A stretch of DNA of 64,000 nt from assembly GCA_021613535.1 (NCBI GenBank), contig CP075492.1, forward strand, positions 496,001 through 560,000. Reading direction: 5' to 3'. Positions 46,687 through 58,838 of this stretch are shown piece by piece. A program made the position numbers and the translations under genes. The first letter of the stretch is position 1. The number at the start of each line of letters is the position of its first letter. This stretch comes from Adineta vaga. Its lineage: Eukaryota > Rotifera. Below the pieces are notes generated by a model. That model was not told where the DNA came from and did not search any database. It was given only the letters and a program-made list of their open reading frames with translations.

Positions 46687-47774
46687 ATGATATTCGAAAT
46701 TCTACCTGTTGAAATAATTCGAGAAATCTTTGAATATCTCAATGGTTTCGACATTTATCAATCTTTCTATGGATTGAACAAACGTTTAACATCAATCGCT
46801 CTCTCAACTATGGAATTACATATCGATCTGCGCGAAGTTACGTCAAACGAATGCATTCAAGTAAGTCAATCATCAAAGTATTTCATCTATCGTTAAAGAT
46901 GATCACATCTAAGTAGATGATAAACTTGGTGAATCCATCACACATCATTTCTCTCAAATTGACAAATAAATGGGATAGAAATCAAATTGAGTCAATCATT
47001 CGCATTTATCCAATCAGAATGTTCACCCAAATTCGATCGTTAACATTTGATCTGCTAAGTATAACTAATCTCGAAGAAATCGTAGATATTTTACCTTTAT
47101 TAACTTCTCTCGAATCTTTGACAATCACTTCGAACGAAAATCCATCATCGAACATTTATTCGAAATTATTCTATCGTCTCCGTCATATTAAACGACTTCG
47201 TTTCATTGCTCTCAAGGGAAAATTGGTTTGTTGGGGTAATATCGATATTCGTCAATGGCAACTCGACGCATCTTACAATTTTCGACATTTACAAATCAAT
47301 CCATTGAATTTTTCTCACTTTAGCCTTTTATTTCCTTATCTTCCATATCTTCGATCGATTGAGACGAGTCTCTGTTTTGGTAATGCACCAATTCCGCATT
47401 TGCCAAATGTGCGTTCGTGTATTCTCTATTTCGGTTTTTACGGATTTCCTGAACTAACTGATTTCCTTCAACAATGTCCCAATTTAAAAATACTCAAACT
47501 CGAAACGACAGGAATCGACGTCGTGGATGGTCATCAATGGGAAAATATCCTCACGCGTGTATTGCATCGTCTTCAACGTTTCAATCTTCTCGTGGAATTT
47601 ATGGGAGATCATGATGTTGAAAGTTGTAGAGCTTCTTTTCAAACATAATTTCGGATTCAACGTGCTACACAAGTGAATTTAGTTGAAAGTCATATGCACA
47701 TCGCACCAGATGACATTCGTACAGTTTATCAAATGACAATCGATTTCGATTATCTAAATCAACATCAATCTTAA
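46687..47774 (+). pseudogene. F-box protein with leucine-rich region, one in-frame stop near the end
   Basis: Start chosen at ATG 46687, directly before the F-box (MIFEILPVEIIREIFEYLNG). Exon 1 ends at 46860; a 56-bp GT-AG intron follows; exon 2 starts at 46917, phase 0. The body contains irregular LRR-like segments (LTSLESLTITSN, CPNLKILKLETTG), as in substrate-binding parts of SCF ubiquitin-ligase adaptors. A TAA at 47646-47648 interrupts the frame, yet the same frame stays open for 41 more codons of coding-like sequence to TAA at 47772-47774. So the product is probably shortened by one nonsense change; a functional shorter protein is possible. Confidence 0.65.
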
Positions 47775-47955
47775 AACTAAAATAGCTTCCGTGTTTTTTC
47801 TTTAATAAACTCTCTATTTTCTGCCGTTCATTTGATCACTTTATGAAAGAACATCGACTGTGTGAGATTTCCTGCTTAGCCTGAAAGACAAGTATCGTGA
47901 GTATGCGAACAGAAAGATAACATCCTCACCTACGTTTAATACTTATTGAATCACA

Positions 47956-48421
47956 TTATAAGACAGTCCGACTCGTTTGAACTGCCTTCTCGAAATACTC
48001 TACTGCGTTGGAATATTCACTCAGTCTTGCAAATGTTAAGCCTATCTTAAAGTAAGTCTTGGCTAGACTGGGATGAGTCGATGGCACAGTTTGTTTCTGT
48101 ATTTCAAGTGTCTGGTTGTAGTTTTCAAGAGCTTTTGAGTGTTCACCTATGTTAAAATACACATCTGCGATATTATTGTAGCTCGTTACGATATTCGGAT
48201 GAGTTAGTGGCAGAACTTTACGCCAGATTTCAAGTGCATTTTTGTAGTTTTCAAGAGCTCTCAGATATTCGCGCATTCGAGAATACATTGAACCGATGTT
48301 ATTGTAACAGGTGGCTATACTCAGATGAGTCGATGGAAGAGTTTTCTGTAGAATATACAGTGCTCGATTATAGTTTTCGAGAGCTCTAGTGTACTCACCC
48401 ATATCATAATATACCAAACCT
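47956..48421 (-). pseudogene. kinesin-light-chain-like TPR protein, 3' part only
   Basis: About 153 residues with nearly four 42-residue TPRs (YTRALENYNRALYI...LPSTHLSIATCYNNIG and repeats), ending in a stop at 47956. The frame is open at its upstream end and has no ATG before it meets GAGGGTGTGGG at 48423. These TPRs form the C-terminal half of bdelloid ART-TPR proteins, so this is probably the surviving tail of such a gene. The G-rich strand points away from the broken end, the polarity of a capped chromosome terminus. Confidence 0.75.
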
Positions 48422-48422
48422 T

Positions 48423-48443
48423 GAGGGTGTGGGTGTGGGTGTG
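48423..48443. repeat. telomeric repeat at the junction of a broken gene and a retroelement
   Basis: GAGGGTGTGGGTGTGGGTGT(G), about 3.5 units, lies between the truncated TPR gene and the presumed 3' end of the Athena/Terminon element. Confidence 0.8.
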
Positions 48444-48447
48444 TAAA

Positions 48448-49169
48448 CAGCCGCCATGACCGGTTTCATCTCCAGCTAAGAAGATTCTTCAGATGATATG
48501 AGTTTGTTTATTATTCGATAATCACAAGAATAGGCTACATCTAATGATACCGCATAATTTATGAAAATTTATAAAGTTAACATAGTGGTGTACACTTGAA
48601 AGTATTACTAATGAGAAGAAGGTTTCGTTGTTTTGTTGTAATGAGGATTCAAGTGAGGAAATCGTACAAGTTTCGGAAGGAGAAAGGTGAACGTTTCTCG
48701 GTGGAAAATTCATTAAGTGGATTTCTGTGGTATTGATTTGCAATTAATATCAACATGGTATATTTATTGGAATGGGTTGCGGTGCTGTGACGTTGGTTGG
48801 CATTTTCTGAGATGATTGTATTACATTCGTCTGATTATATAGAGACGGGTATATGTGTTACGGAAACTTTCACCTTGTACATTTGTTTAGGTATGCCAAT
48901 TTTTGATCTGATTTTGGGTGGTTTTTGAATTAGATCTATATTTCGAAGTTATTCACCAACTACATAATCACCGTTTACACAATGTAGTTTTTGTTTGAAA
49001 AATTTCATAAACTTGCTTTTATTAACGCAATCAATTAAAAATATTACGGGAATTTGATTATTTGGATTGATGATGATCCAATATTTGTTCCATAAAGTTT
49101 ATTATTATAACAATGACCAGTATCTAGAATGATCATACTATCATGAGCAAAATAGATTAAATAATTTTT
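48448..49169. other. presumed 3' untranslated region of the retroelement
   Basis: AT-rich, no supported frame. It lies between the last ORF of the element and the telomeric repeat. I looked for a hammerhead core (CTGATGA...GAAA) on both strands and saw none that was convincing. Confidence 0.45.
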
Positions 49170-49451
49170 TTATTCAGTGTTGATAAATAATACCAGACTT
49201 ATAAAGAAATTATTATTACTATTATTAAGAGTGTACTCAGCCGATGTTTGTTCTGAATCGCTATTATATGATTCGATGATATCATCCATATTTTCACTCA
49301 TCATTGTAATGAAAAAGAAATAGCATCGATCTGAACAATTAATAAAGTCGCTTTTTATTTCTAATTTGTCAGCTAATTCACCAAGTAATTCTCTTCCCTT
49401 AAAGATTACTTTTAATAGTTGATTCCATCCTGGTTTTTGATAAAATGCCAT
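49170..49451 (-). CDS. last small ORF of the retroelement, unknown
   Basis: 93 codons from a Met. Acidic middle (SENMDDIIESYNSDSEQTSAE) and a hydrophobic C-terminal stretch (NFFISLVLFINTE). Unrecognised; a spliced part of a larger gene is possible. Confidence 0.35.
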   Translation of the reverse strand: MAFYQKPGWNQLLKVIFKGRELLGELADKLEIKSDFINCSDRCYFFFITMMSENMDDIIESYNSDSEQTSAEYTLNNSNNNFFISLVLFINTE

Positions 49452-49619
49452 ATGTTAATAATGTATAGATAGAAAGATAAATATTTTTGAAATATCTGAA
49501 ACAGAAAAGTTTCATATTAGTAAATTATTAGAATGGTACTTGCTACAACTAAACACTATGAATTTTATGCAATTACAAAAAAAAAACAAAAGAGAAATCG
49601 AACAACGTCATTTAAATGT

Positions 49620-50403
49620 TTAATTGGATGATGTTAGTAGAGGCTTTGTGTATATTGTATTCGAATTATCTTGAAGGCCGCGACACGGTAATTGATCAAA
49701 ATGACATGGAAGATAATCGTAATCATATGATTTGATGATCTATGATTGTGATAAAGTAATTTTAAGTAAGAAGAAAAAACGAAAACATTTTGATTTGACT
49801 TACTTTTTCTTTCCATCTATTTTCTTGCTCGTTGAGCATGCTTATTTCATCCGAATACTGCGAGATACAATCAATGTAGTGCATAAATCTGGGATCATTT
49901 GCTATGGGTATATCTGTGTATACATCTATATAGGTATGTATGCATATAGTTTCATTCATTCTTTGGTATAGGCATCAAAACCGAGAAACAAATTGAAGAA
50001 ACTTACTATGCAATAATGATGTTGGTGAAAAAGACTTGGTTTTGTTTGAGAGAAGTCTGCGTACGATAAAGGTAAGTAAGAGTAAAAGCATGAAAACCAA
50101 TATTAGACTAATGATAATAGTTTGTCGATATTGTTGTGCCAGATCTGTAAAATAGTTATTTGATAAAGAATGTGTAAACAATTGAGTTCGATTAAACATC
50201 GAAGTAGTTGTGTTTGCAAGAGGGCAACCTTCAGCGAATGGAGCTACCGTACAATTCACTCGAAGTGGTTTGATTTTCATTCGATGTAGATATAATTGCG
50301 CTAGATGTTCGTCCATATCGTTGTTAAATATATCAGAATAGTTGAGTGGTCGATGAAATCCATAGGAATGACTGCTGTTGCGAAATATATAGTAATTAGT
50401 CAT
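49620..50403 (-). CDS. retroelement single-pass membrane protein, TM ORF copy b
   Basis: Exon 1 is about 50015-50403: an N-glycosylated N-terminal part (NCTVAPFAEGCPLANTTTS), then one strong TM helix (TIIISLILVFMLLLLLTFIV) and a basic tail, with a donor at CATA|GTAAGT. Phase-consistent further exons around 49803-49930 (ending GAAAAA|GTAAGT) and from about 49737 to a TAA at 49620-49622 give a soluble tail. Layout and position parallel the ORF at 53579-54346. Its role in the element is unknown. Confidence 0.5.
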
Positions 50404-50986
50404 GTTGTTTTCAAAACAATAAAAGTAAAAGATTAGACCAAAAAATCTGAAGAAAAAACGAAAACAAAATTCAGGATAAAGTTGATCGATAAAGATAAGT
50501 CAAAAATAAACTGATCTTTAGGATTCGAGTCTGTCTTGGGTATCATAATTAGTTTTATTTCAGCTACGACGATTTGCGGATGATATTAATTGCTACATGC
50601 AAGTGATATAAAATTTGAAAAAAAAACTACTTGAGCGAAAATCTATTTTAAAATTATTAAAACTTTTGAGTATTAGCGAAGATTTATTCGAAAACTTTTC
50701 GTGGTGTTTTTTATCAGTTACATATAGTTTTCGTGTTTTGACAAAGTTTGTTTAAAATGATTTATAAATTGAACTGGATTAGAATAAGGTGAATATTGTT
50801 TCAGAACATTGATAAACTGATATGATATTGATTGGATTAATCTTGGGTGAGTGAATATTTATGAGAAATATGAGATTAGAAATGAATTATACGATGGAGT
50901 AAACCGTATGTCTAGTGTCGATTTGATTAATTAGTCAAGATTATTAGATGTTCCCATTACTGCAACTGTATAAATTGTTCCGTATT
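50404..50986. other. spacer between retroelement ORFs
   Basis: AT-rich; nothing recognised. Confidence 0.4.
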
Positions 50987-51715
50987 TCATTGATGCTCTT
51001 CTTCTTCTTTTTGGTGTATGGCATGTGTCATATTAATTTGGTCCATTTGTTCGATTTCGTTTTCTAATATTTCTGTATGTTGTGGAATAGTGATTCCACG
51101 ATGTTCGTTCAATTGATCTTGTTCCAAATCGTCACGTCGAAATTGTTCTTGTTTTTGTTGTTCGTTTTCGAACGTTTGAGTTTGATTTATTTGCTCAATT
51201 TCGTCCTGTATCATTGGTAATTGTTCTTGAGCAGCAGATGCTTCGAGCTCATTTATTTGTTTTTGTTTATATTCATCTCCTGCATCGTCATTCTTCTTTG
51301 CTTGTAAATGTGTTCTGTAAGTCATTCGATCTGTTCGATCGACGAATAACTGGTGATATTGAATGCTACCATTGTGTTGCGGTGATCGATCTCTATTTGG
51401 ACATTGGTGTTCAATAGATCGTTCATGTCTTTGTCTACTGGTATACTGCATTTGAAGCCATCGCTGTTCTTGTCGAGAGTGATATGGTCTACCTCGTCGT
51501 GCGTGTCGTGGCCTGAGTGTACTATCGTATCGTTGAGGAGCTTGAATTGTTGATAGTCGACTCGAAATTCTATCAGTTGTTGTAGGTTGTGTGAATGGTC
51601 GGTTTACAGTTCCATTCTCAACAGATATCAGTAGATCAATATTGGATTGGTTTTCATTCTTTGAAATTAATGGTTCTGATGGAGTACATCCGAGCTGACT
51701 GTTATTTGTATCCAT
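50987..51715 (-). CDS. retroelement Gln/Glu-rich coiled-coil protein, copy b (intact)
   Basis: 242 codons starting MDTNNSQLGCTPSEPL. An Arg-rich middle (RPRHARRGRPYHSRQEQRW), likely nucleic-acid binding, is followed by a Gln/Glu-rich heptad region to the end (EQQKQEQFRRDDLEQDQL...). The start resembles the decayed ORF at 52376-52914 (MNTTNSQIGHDPNEA) and the first exon of the RT gene (MDTNNSSL). A Gag-like or structural role would fit but is inference. No lesions. Confidence 0.6.
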   Translation of the reverse strand: MDTNNSQLGCTPSEPLISKNENQSNIDLLISVENGTVNRPFTQPTTTDRISSRLSTIQAPQRYDSTLRPRHARRGRPYHSRQEQRWLQMQYTSRQRHERSIEHQCPNRDRSPQHNGSIQYHQLFVDRTDRMTYRTHLQAKKNDDAGDEYKQKQINELEASAAQEQLPMIQDEIEQINQTQTFENEQQKQEQFRRDDLEQDQLNEHRGITIPQHTEILENEIEQMDQINMTHAIHQKEEEEHQ

Positions 51716-52375
51716 ATTCTAAAATAAACGTTTGAACATAAGAAAGAACAACTTCGACCTTTACATGCTTTTTTTAAATATTGAAGCGGAGTTTATGTTA
51801 AAGAATATGATATCTTTTTCAGACGAAACTGAATTAAATCGTATATATCTATAACATATAACAGAAGCTAAATACATTAAGGATATAAACAGTTACCAGA
51901 ATGATGGTTCTATTTATTTTTTGGAATAATAATTAATGGTCTACGATTTACGTCGAACAGTTGAAAATTGAAATAAAAATATAAGTGATTCGTATGTTGA
52001 GAGTTGCTTAGATGTAGATATAATATTGAGGTAAAGTAATTCAATATCCTTTGTAGAAAATTAAATGGAATCGTACATGTATCTAGAATATAAAATGTAA
52101 ATTAAACAATTTTAAATGGTGAATATGGAGTGAATTTGAAGAATATTAATAAACATTAAGAGAACACTTTACTCTATTCAAATGGTTTCAGTTTATAGAG
52201 AATAGAATTGAAACGGTGATCACAATAGGAATGTTGAATTATAGATATCGAAGATGAAATATATAGTTGTAAAAGAAGTCTATATAGAACGATGATAATT
52301 GCAAGATAAAAGTTGGGTTTAAAAGTAGCTTGGATTGTATTGAATTATTGAAATAAAAATGTGATATCTTCTCAT
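51716..52375. other. spacer between retroelement units
   Basis: AT-rich, no frame of note. Probably the boundary between the two TM/coiled-coil units. Confidence 0.4.
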
Positions 52376-52914
52376 TACTCTAGTGTTGATCTTCCCTTAT
52401 CACATTGTTGCACTTCATTTTGTTCTTTCTCCTCTTTTCATCTTTCAGCGGCATCAATTTCATCAAGTTGTTGGACTTCCTCTTGCATTCCTGCAAGTTC
52501 ATTGATTTATTCTTGTTCCCAACGGTCCATTGTTGTTTGTAGTTGCCGTTGCCGATTTTGTTCGCGTCCTAGTTGCCGTTGATATTAATCTTCATACCAT
52601 TGCTCATATTGTTCTTGTCTTCTTTGTGCACTTCGACGTTAACAATAGCTTCGTCGATGTAGTTGTTGGTAGTATCGGTGTTGTAAACTTCGTGGTCCTT
52701 CTTGTCTTCGGGTTAGGGAATTCTGTCCGGAGGTGTTCGTAATTGCTGGTAGTTGACCTGTAGCCATATTTACAGGATTAAATATAACTGATAATGATTG
52801 ACTTGTAGTTATCATTTCATTAGCGAAGAATTGATTGAAGGTGGATTCGTTTCCATTATTTTCAAATGATGCTTCGTTTGGATCATGACCAATTTGACTG
52901 TTGGTTGTATTCAT
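52376..52914 (-). pseudogene. retroelement coiled-coil protein, copy a (four in-frame stops)
   Basis: Starts MNTTNSQIGHDPNEASFENN, parallel to copy b. After RRSYC the same frame continues with typical Gln/Glu/Arg-rich sequence (RRQEQYEQWYED, RQRQLQTTMDRWEQE, EVQQLDEIDAAER) but is broken by TAA three times and TGA once before about 52376. A single frame with only nonsense changes indicates decay by point mutation. Confidence 0.6.
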
Positions 52915-53578
52915 TCCGAAATGGGTGTTCAGGAATAATAGTAATAATAAACATTCCCATGAATTACATAATTAATAATTTTTAGATATTGAAGAGGAAA
53001 TGCTCACATGAAAAGGTTGAATATTTGTCTTGTATCCTGTTCTGAAGTAAACGCAGGTGTAGATATGTCTAGAAAAAGTAAAATAATTGAGAGGTATTTG
53101 TGTTCTAATTGGATATTAATTGAAAAGTATTAATTAACCTAATTTTTCTATTAGGATGTGAATGTAAATTTGTTTACTCACTGCTTAGATGTTGAAATCA
53201 AATTATTTTTTAGTTTTCTGGTAAATGAGTTAGATTAAGATTGTTTACATATCGTTAACTACGTATTTGTTTGAATTGCTTGTAATTCGTACTGTTTCGT
53301 TGTTGAATTTCAAATAAAAAGTTACCGATGTTTTCATTGATCTGAAATAGGTGAAAGTTTTAGCTAGCTGTGACGACAGAGAGTAATGATCGCAAATTTA
53401 ACATCTATTTGAGTTTATTTACAGGTGTATTCATATATTACATAGTTCGATTAAGTGTTTAGTGATTAATGTACAAAAAAGATTTACAGTTATATAAAGT
53501 CATCATACAGTTTAAGTATGAAAAAGGGTTTGTTTCTTCTAAGATTCAGGTGCTATATTGATATATAAATGAAAATGC

Positions 53579-54346
53579 TTATATAGGATCGGGTAAAAAG
53601 GTAATGACTGTGCCAGCTAATGATATTTGATTGTAGGTCAATGAAGATTGATCACCATTTTGAATTTCAGTATGGTTTCGATAAATATCACTTTCGCTTG
53701 GTATTTTCGGATATTGTGAATATGTTGAACGGTCTAGAAGAAAAAAAGATTTTCAAATGCACATGTTTTGCCAAGAAAAATAAGGAGTTTTCGCTGAACA
53801 CGTACCATGTGTAGTAACGCGATAATTATAAGTACGAAAGTAAGTTCGATAAAAAGCATTAACATGACAAATTATTGTTCGAACGATAAGCAGCAAAACA
53901 CAGACGAATGTGAAATAGAGTACGTATTTCCATAGATGTGATTCTTGTAGTCGTATGAAAGAAACCAACGAATCAAAATATCTCTTCATTGAATGGTTAG
54001 TTGAATAATAATAATCATTCTTTGTTATATTTTGTGGAAGATTCGAATTTGAATCATTCTTATTAACAATGATCGATGGAAAAGTTGCATTAGTTTTGAT
54101 TAGATTAATAGCCGATGTATTGCTATGATTATTTGTCAGATTTGTTACTACGGATGAAGATAGATATTGTTTTTCACGTTGCAATAAAAATTCTGGTATT
54201 GTAAAATTGTACGGATTAATATTATATCTTCTAGGTTTAGTTGGTCGACGTTTATATGCCCTAGTTAGTACGGGAGGAGTTGATGAAGATGACATTTCGT
54301 TGAACAACTTGAGATATCTAGAATAGAGTGATTCAAATTCTTGCAT
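53579..54346 (-). CDS. retroelement single-pass membrane protein, TM ORF copy a
   Basis: Exon 1 53806-54346, intron 53734-53805 (GTACGT...TCTAG), exon 2 53579-53733 ending in TAA; phases agree, about 231 residues. Basic N-terminal third (RAYKRRPTKPRRYNINPYN), Asn/Thr-rich glycosylatable stretch, one TM helix (YVLYFTFVCVLLLIVRTII), then a polar tail. Parallel in plan to the ORF at 49620-50403. Lies directly downstream of the RT gene. Confidence 0.55.
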
Positions 54347-54699
54347 ATAGTTGTTGTTTTGTTTTTTCGATGTTGCAAAATAATTGGATTTTTAAGTAGA
54401 GTAATCTAGAAAGACAAACATTATTATCATACATAAATAACTTACAGACGATTTTTGGAAAAAAAAAGATAAACATAATCATATAGTTGTTTCATTACTA
54501 TCAAGTCAAAAGTCTAAATATACATTTATAATAAATTATGTGCATATAGAGTATATTTTGAAAATGAAAAATAGGTTTTAGCAGGAAGTAAAGGAAACAA
54601 AGGGTATAGCTGTAGATAGTGTTGATTATTTTGTGAATAAAGTCGATTGTTGTGAAAGAGTGTGTCATAAAATATAACGAATGATGATATATTTTACAA

Positions 54700-57600
54700 T
54701 TATGTTTGAGCTGGATGATTGTGAGTCTTGTTTGTACTTGTACGTGATGATTGATCTAGTCGCCGTAGTCTCTCTGAATGATAGACAATTAATAATTAAT
54801 CTATAGAGTATGAAATATATAATAAATTTTGATATGACTTACTTTGACGTGGTTGATTTCGCAGTAAGACTCGTTTTGGACGCTTACGTATTAGTTCATG
54901 ATTGGCATTACGACGAATCTTATTGCCTACAATCATTTTGACATTTTGATTTGTTGATTGACTGAATATATCTTTATGAACGTCATGGAGACCTCGTTTC
55001 ATTCCTCGTAGACGATGTTCATATGTGTAATGAATGAATAATTTACTTTCATCTTTTTTCTCTTTCTTATTTGGTTCATTTGTTGATGATATTTGTGTAT
55101 GTTGTCCTACGTTAGCAGTATGATCGATGATATCATCGTCCCTTGACGGAATAATTTCAATTACTTCTGTTTCGCGATTTTGTAGTTCGAGGAATAGATT
55201 ATTACGCATAACAAAGAATTGATTTTCGCTAACTATAAAAGGTAATAATGAGGATGACGAAATATGCTCTTGGAAAAAATTTCGAAATACACTTTCAATG
55301 AATTTTGAAGGATAGCTAAACAAATAAATCAGCATTGTTTGTATGAATGACTAGTAGACAAAGCTTACCCGTTATATAATAACATTAATTTAATATAGCG
55401 TCGTTCTTGATTGAATAGTTCAAATGTCGACGAATATTTTAATGCGTATGCAAGACGATTCTGTATAATATTAATAAAAACATGTCGTGGATGATCAGAA
55501 ATAAATGGGACAACGTAAGGTTCAGCTGCTGGTTTATGATACACACATGTTGATAGAATACCATTATTATTTGTTAGAAGAATATCAAGAAATGGAAGAC
55601 TTTGACTGATTTTATAATCCAACTTTATGTTTGGGTGCCATGTATTAGCTTCATTTAATAGTTTAATTAGATTTTGTTCTGATCTATTCCATGTGATAAA
55701 TATATCATCAATATATCTGTAGAATGAGATTATCACAAACAAATATTATTACCAACTCTTCCAATTTTTCTACTTACCGACCATAAAATTCACCAGTCAT
55801 ATCTTGTTGACGAACAAATTCTTTTTCCCATTTCCACATAAATATATTCGCTAAAGTTAATGTAAATGATGAGCCCATTGCACCCCCAAGCGTTTGTCGA
55901 TAAGTTTTATTTCCGTAGACAAAAACATTTTCTTTGATAACAATAGAAGCTAGTTGTCTGATTGTATCAAGCGAAATTCGTTCGACATGTCTATATTCAT
56001 GTATTTGAAGAAATTCAATGAGAATATCAATGAGAATATCAAGTGCTTCGTCTTGTGGTAACATCGTATATAAATTATGAATATCAGATGTACAAAAAAG
56101 AGTTGAGGATTTTAAAAGACATTTAGTTGTATAATTGAATATTCTCTGAAGAAACGAAGTACCGTCAATAAGATTTGTTTCTTTACGTTCTTCATTAAAT
56201 ATAGGTCGTATAATACTATCCAAAAATTTTGATATATTTGTTGTTGGAGCAGTTATAGTATTTTCAATTGGTCTCACAGGTATATTATCCTAAATCATAT
56301 CGCATATAAAATATACTAGTTTACGTTGAAATGAATAAAGAAGGCATTTCTTTTACCTTGTGTGTTTTAGGATTAAAATATAAATGAGCTAATTCACATT
56401 TTGTACGATCAAACATCATTCTATTGTATTGTTCTTTGGAAATCAGTTTTTCTTGACGTAATCGATTGAGTAATGTAGTAATCTTATTTTGAATTTCATT
56501 GAATGGATTATCAGATAATTCTATGAAAGCTTTTGTATCTTGAAAGAATTTATCCACTTTGTTCTCGAATTCAATGGCTGAGCCAATATAAAAATTATGA
56601 CCTTTATCAGTTTGACGAATAATAAGGTTGTTTTGTTTAATTTTTTGTCGAATACTTGCAGCAATATGTTTTTGCTGTAGAGCTTGAATATGATCTTTAT
56701 AGGATGTTGGTGAAAAGTAACAACGATTGAGATACGTATGAAGTTGATGTGAATACAGTTTGAAATAGGGAGATTCGGATGCTATACGATGTGGATAGGA
56801 GATAAGATGTTTTTTAACTGTTTGAGAAATTTCTTTATATTCGGTTTCGATGACAACTTTTTGTTGATCTTTTGGACGAAGTGCAGTTTGATTCATTCTA
56901 ATAAAAGATGGACCTTCACAGCAATAGACAAAAAAAGAAAAGAAAAGAAAAGAAAAAGAAGATATTTATTTAATTACTTGTTCGGTATCATATCACTTAC
57001 CTTGCGAAAGTTGATTTCACTGACATTTATTGAATGGATTCGAATGTAGATCAAGATATGGTTCAGGAGAAACACCTACTGTCGTTTTTGCCAATGATGA
57101 ACGTTGTCGATTTTGTAATAATCTTCGCCGAAAAGATGATATTTTATCATATATCTCTCGTTGTAAACGACTTGTACGATAGTTCATATATTCTTTAACT
57201 CTATTGATTATCGAATTAGAAGAACAATCGTCCATAGTAGCAACGGTAGTAGTACTAGTACTAGTACTAGTAGAAGAAGTCGTATTAGTTGTTGCTTTTG
57301 TGACTGTATTATCTAATAACTGTAATCTTTCTTCGAATTCTAGAAATTCATTTTGATATTGTTGATCATATTCTTGTAATTTAATTTCGTAAGCATGAAG
57401 TAAAATATTTAGACACAGCCGTTTTCCATCTTGTATAAACTTATGATGAATATTGTTAAATTGAATTGACTTTTGTTGATAAAGGAAGGGTGTATACAAT
57501 ACAGGTGCAATAAAACGTTCTAATTGAATGAAATCTAATGATAAAAGTTTACATAAAATTCGTGTTTCAAACATTAGAAGTTGTTCGCAACATTTCATTG

Positions 57601-58838
57601 ATTGTTGGCGTATACTTGTTAGTCGTTGGAAAGATTCATTCTCAAATAAAGATTACATGTTTATAGTCATTCATGATCAAATATCTAGAGACAAAAAACA
57701 GACGGAGAGAAAGAAGAGATGCAACTTACTTGATCATTTGTCAAATGAAATGTGCATATCGATTGAAATAGCTCATTTTCAGTATTAAACTCTTTGAATT
57801 CCAATATTTGTCTATTATTTTGCATTGATATATATTTTCGTTGACAATCAACAAGTTATTTAAGGCAATGATCAATTTGATCACTTGTTAAGTTTGTCAT
57901 TGGACACGACTGCATTTGTCTGTTCAATTCAATTTCAAAAATATTTAATTGACTACTAATTGTTCCGATATAATTAAGCAAATATTGCTGACATAATTCG
58001 AAATCATTTGTCTTTGCCATCATCTGAAGTTGATTCTTTTGTTTATGAAAGAGATAGAGGGAATGAAAGAATATAGTTCATTTCTCAAGAAATAAACTTA
58101 CTGGCCATATATGCTTCTGTTGGCCAATTTCGAAATAGGATTGCCATAATTGTCGGTGAATTTCTAAACAATAATGTTCATCTAATAGACTTATTCGTGT
58201 ATAAATAAAATCTTTTTCAATTTTTGTTTTCAATGTATAATTTAATGTTCTATTTAACATTTGAAATAGTACTGCAGATGATCGATCCAAATACATTGGT
58301 CTTCTATAATACAGGAATGAAAAGGTATTTTATACATACTTCTATCCTGTTAAATTATATTGATAGAAACTAACCGATAGTTTATATGTAGGTTAGTATT
58401 ATCAATAATGGTTTTCTTCTTTTTCAATGATGGTTGTACAATAGATACTGAAGCTGTGGATTTAGGTATCATTGTTGAATTTGTTTTTAGTTCTGGCAAT
58501 GAAATATCTCGTTTACGTTTGTTTAAATTTGATAGTGGTATCGGTTTTGTTGTTGTTGTTGTTAACACCACTACTTGTGCATTTCTTTCAGTTACCAATT
58601 CTCGATTCGATAATACTGTTTGTAGATTCTTCTCATTAGTACTTGAATTTTTCTTCTTGACAAGATTTCGTTTCTGAAGTAACTTCTCTATTTTACCTGG
58701 TTTGATATTTTGTGCACGACATTTTCTTCGAAAACGTTGATTACGTCGATTGCCATGACATTTTTTTCTTTGCTGTTGCTGTTCCTCTTGTATTTCTTTG
58801 ACGTCTTGATAGTTCAGTGAACTATTATTTGTGTCCAT
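54700..58838 (-). pseudogene. Penelope-like (Athena-type) reverse transcriptase, nine exons, two in-frame stops
   Basis: Exons: 58375-58838, 58102-58303, 57730-58035, 57001-57640, 56357-56913, 55778-56289, 55369-55716, 54843-55315, 54700-54773. All introns are GT-AG and phases close exactly at 3576 nt (1191 codons plus stop). Basic N-terminus; GPSFIRMNQTAL; YFNPKTHK; RT motif A SDIHNLYTMLP; motif B TLGGAMGSSFT; catalytic YIDD at the 55778/55716 splice junction; C-terminal thumb region with RLRGMKRGLHDVHKD. It lacks GIY-YIG, so it presumably primes on chromosome ends. TAA at 57856-57858 and TGA at 57017-57019 interrupt the reading frame upstream of the RT core. Introns within an RT gene are a known Penelope/Athena oddity. 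Confidence 0.85.
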
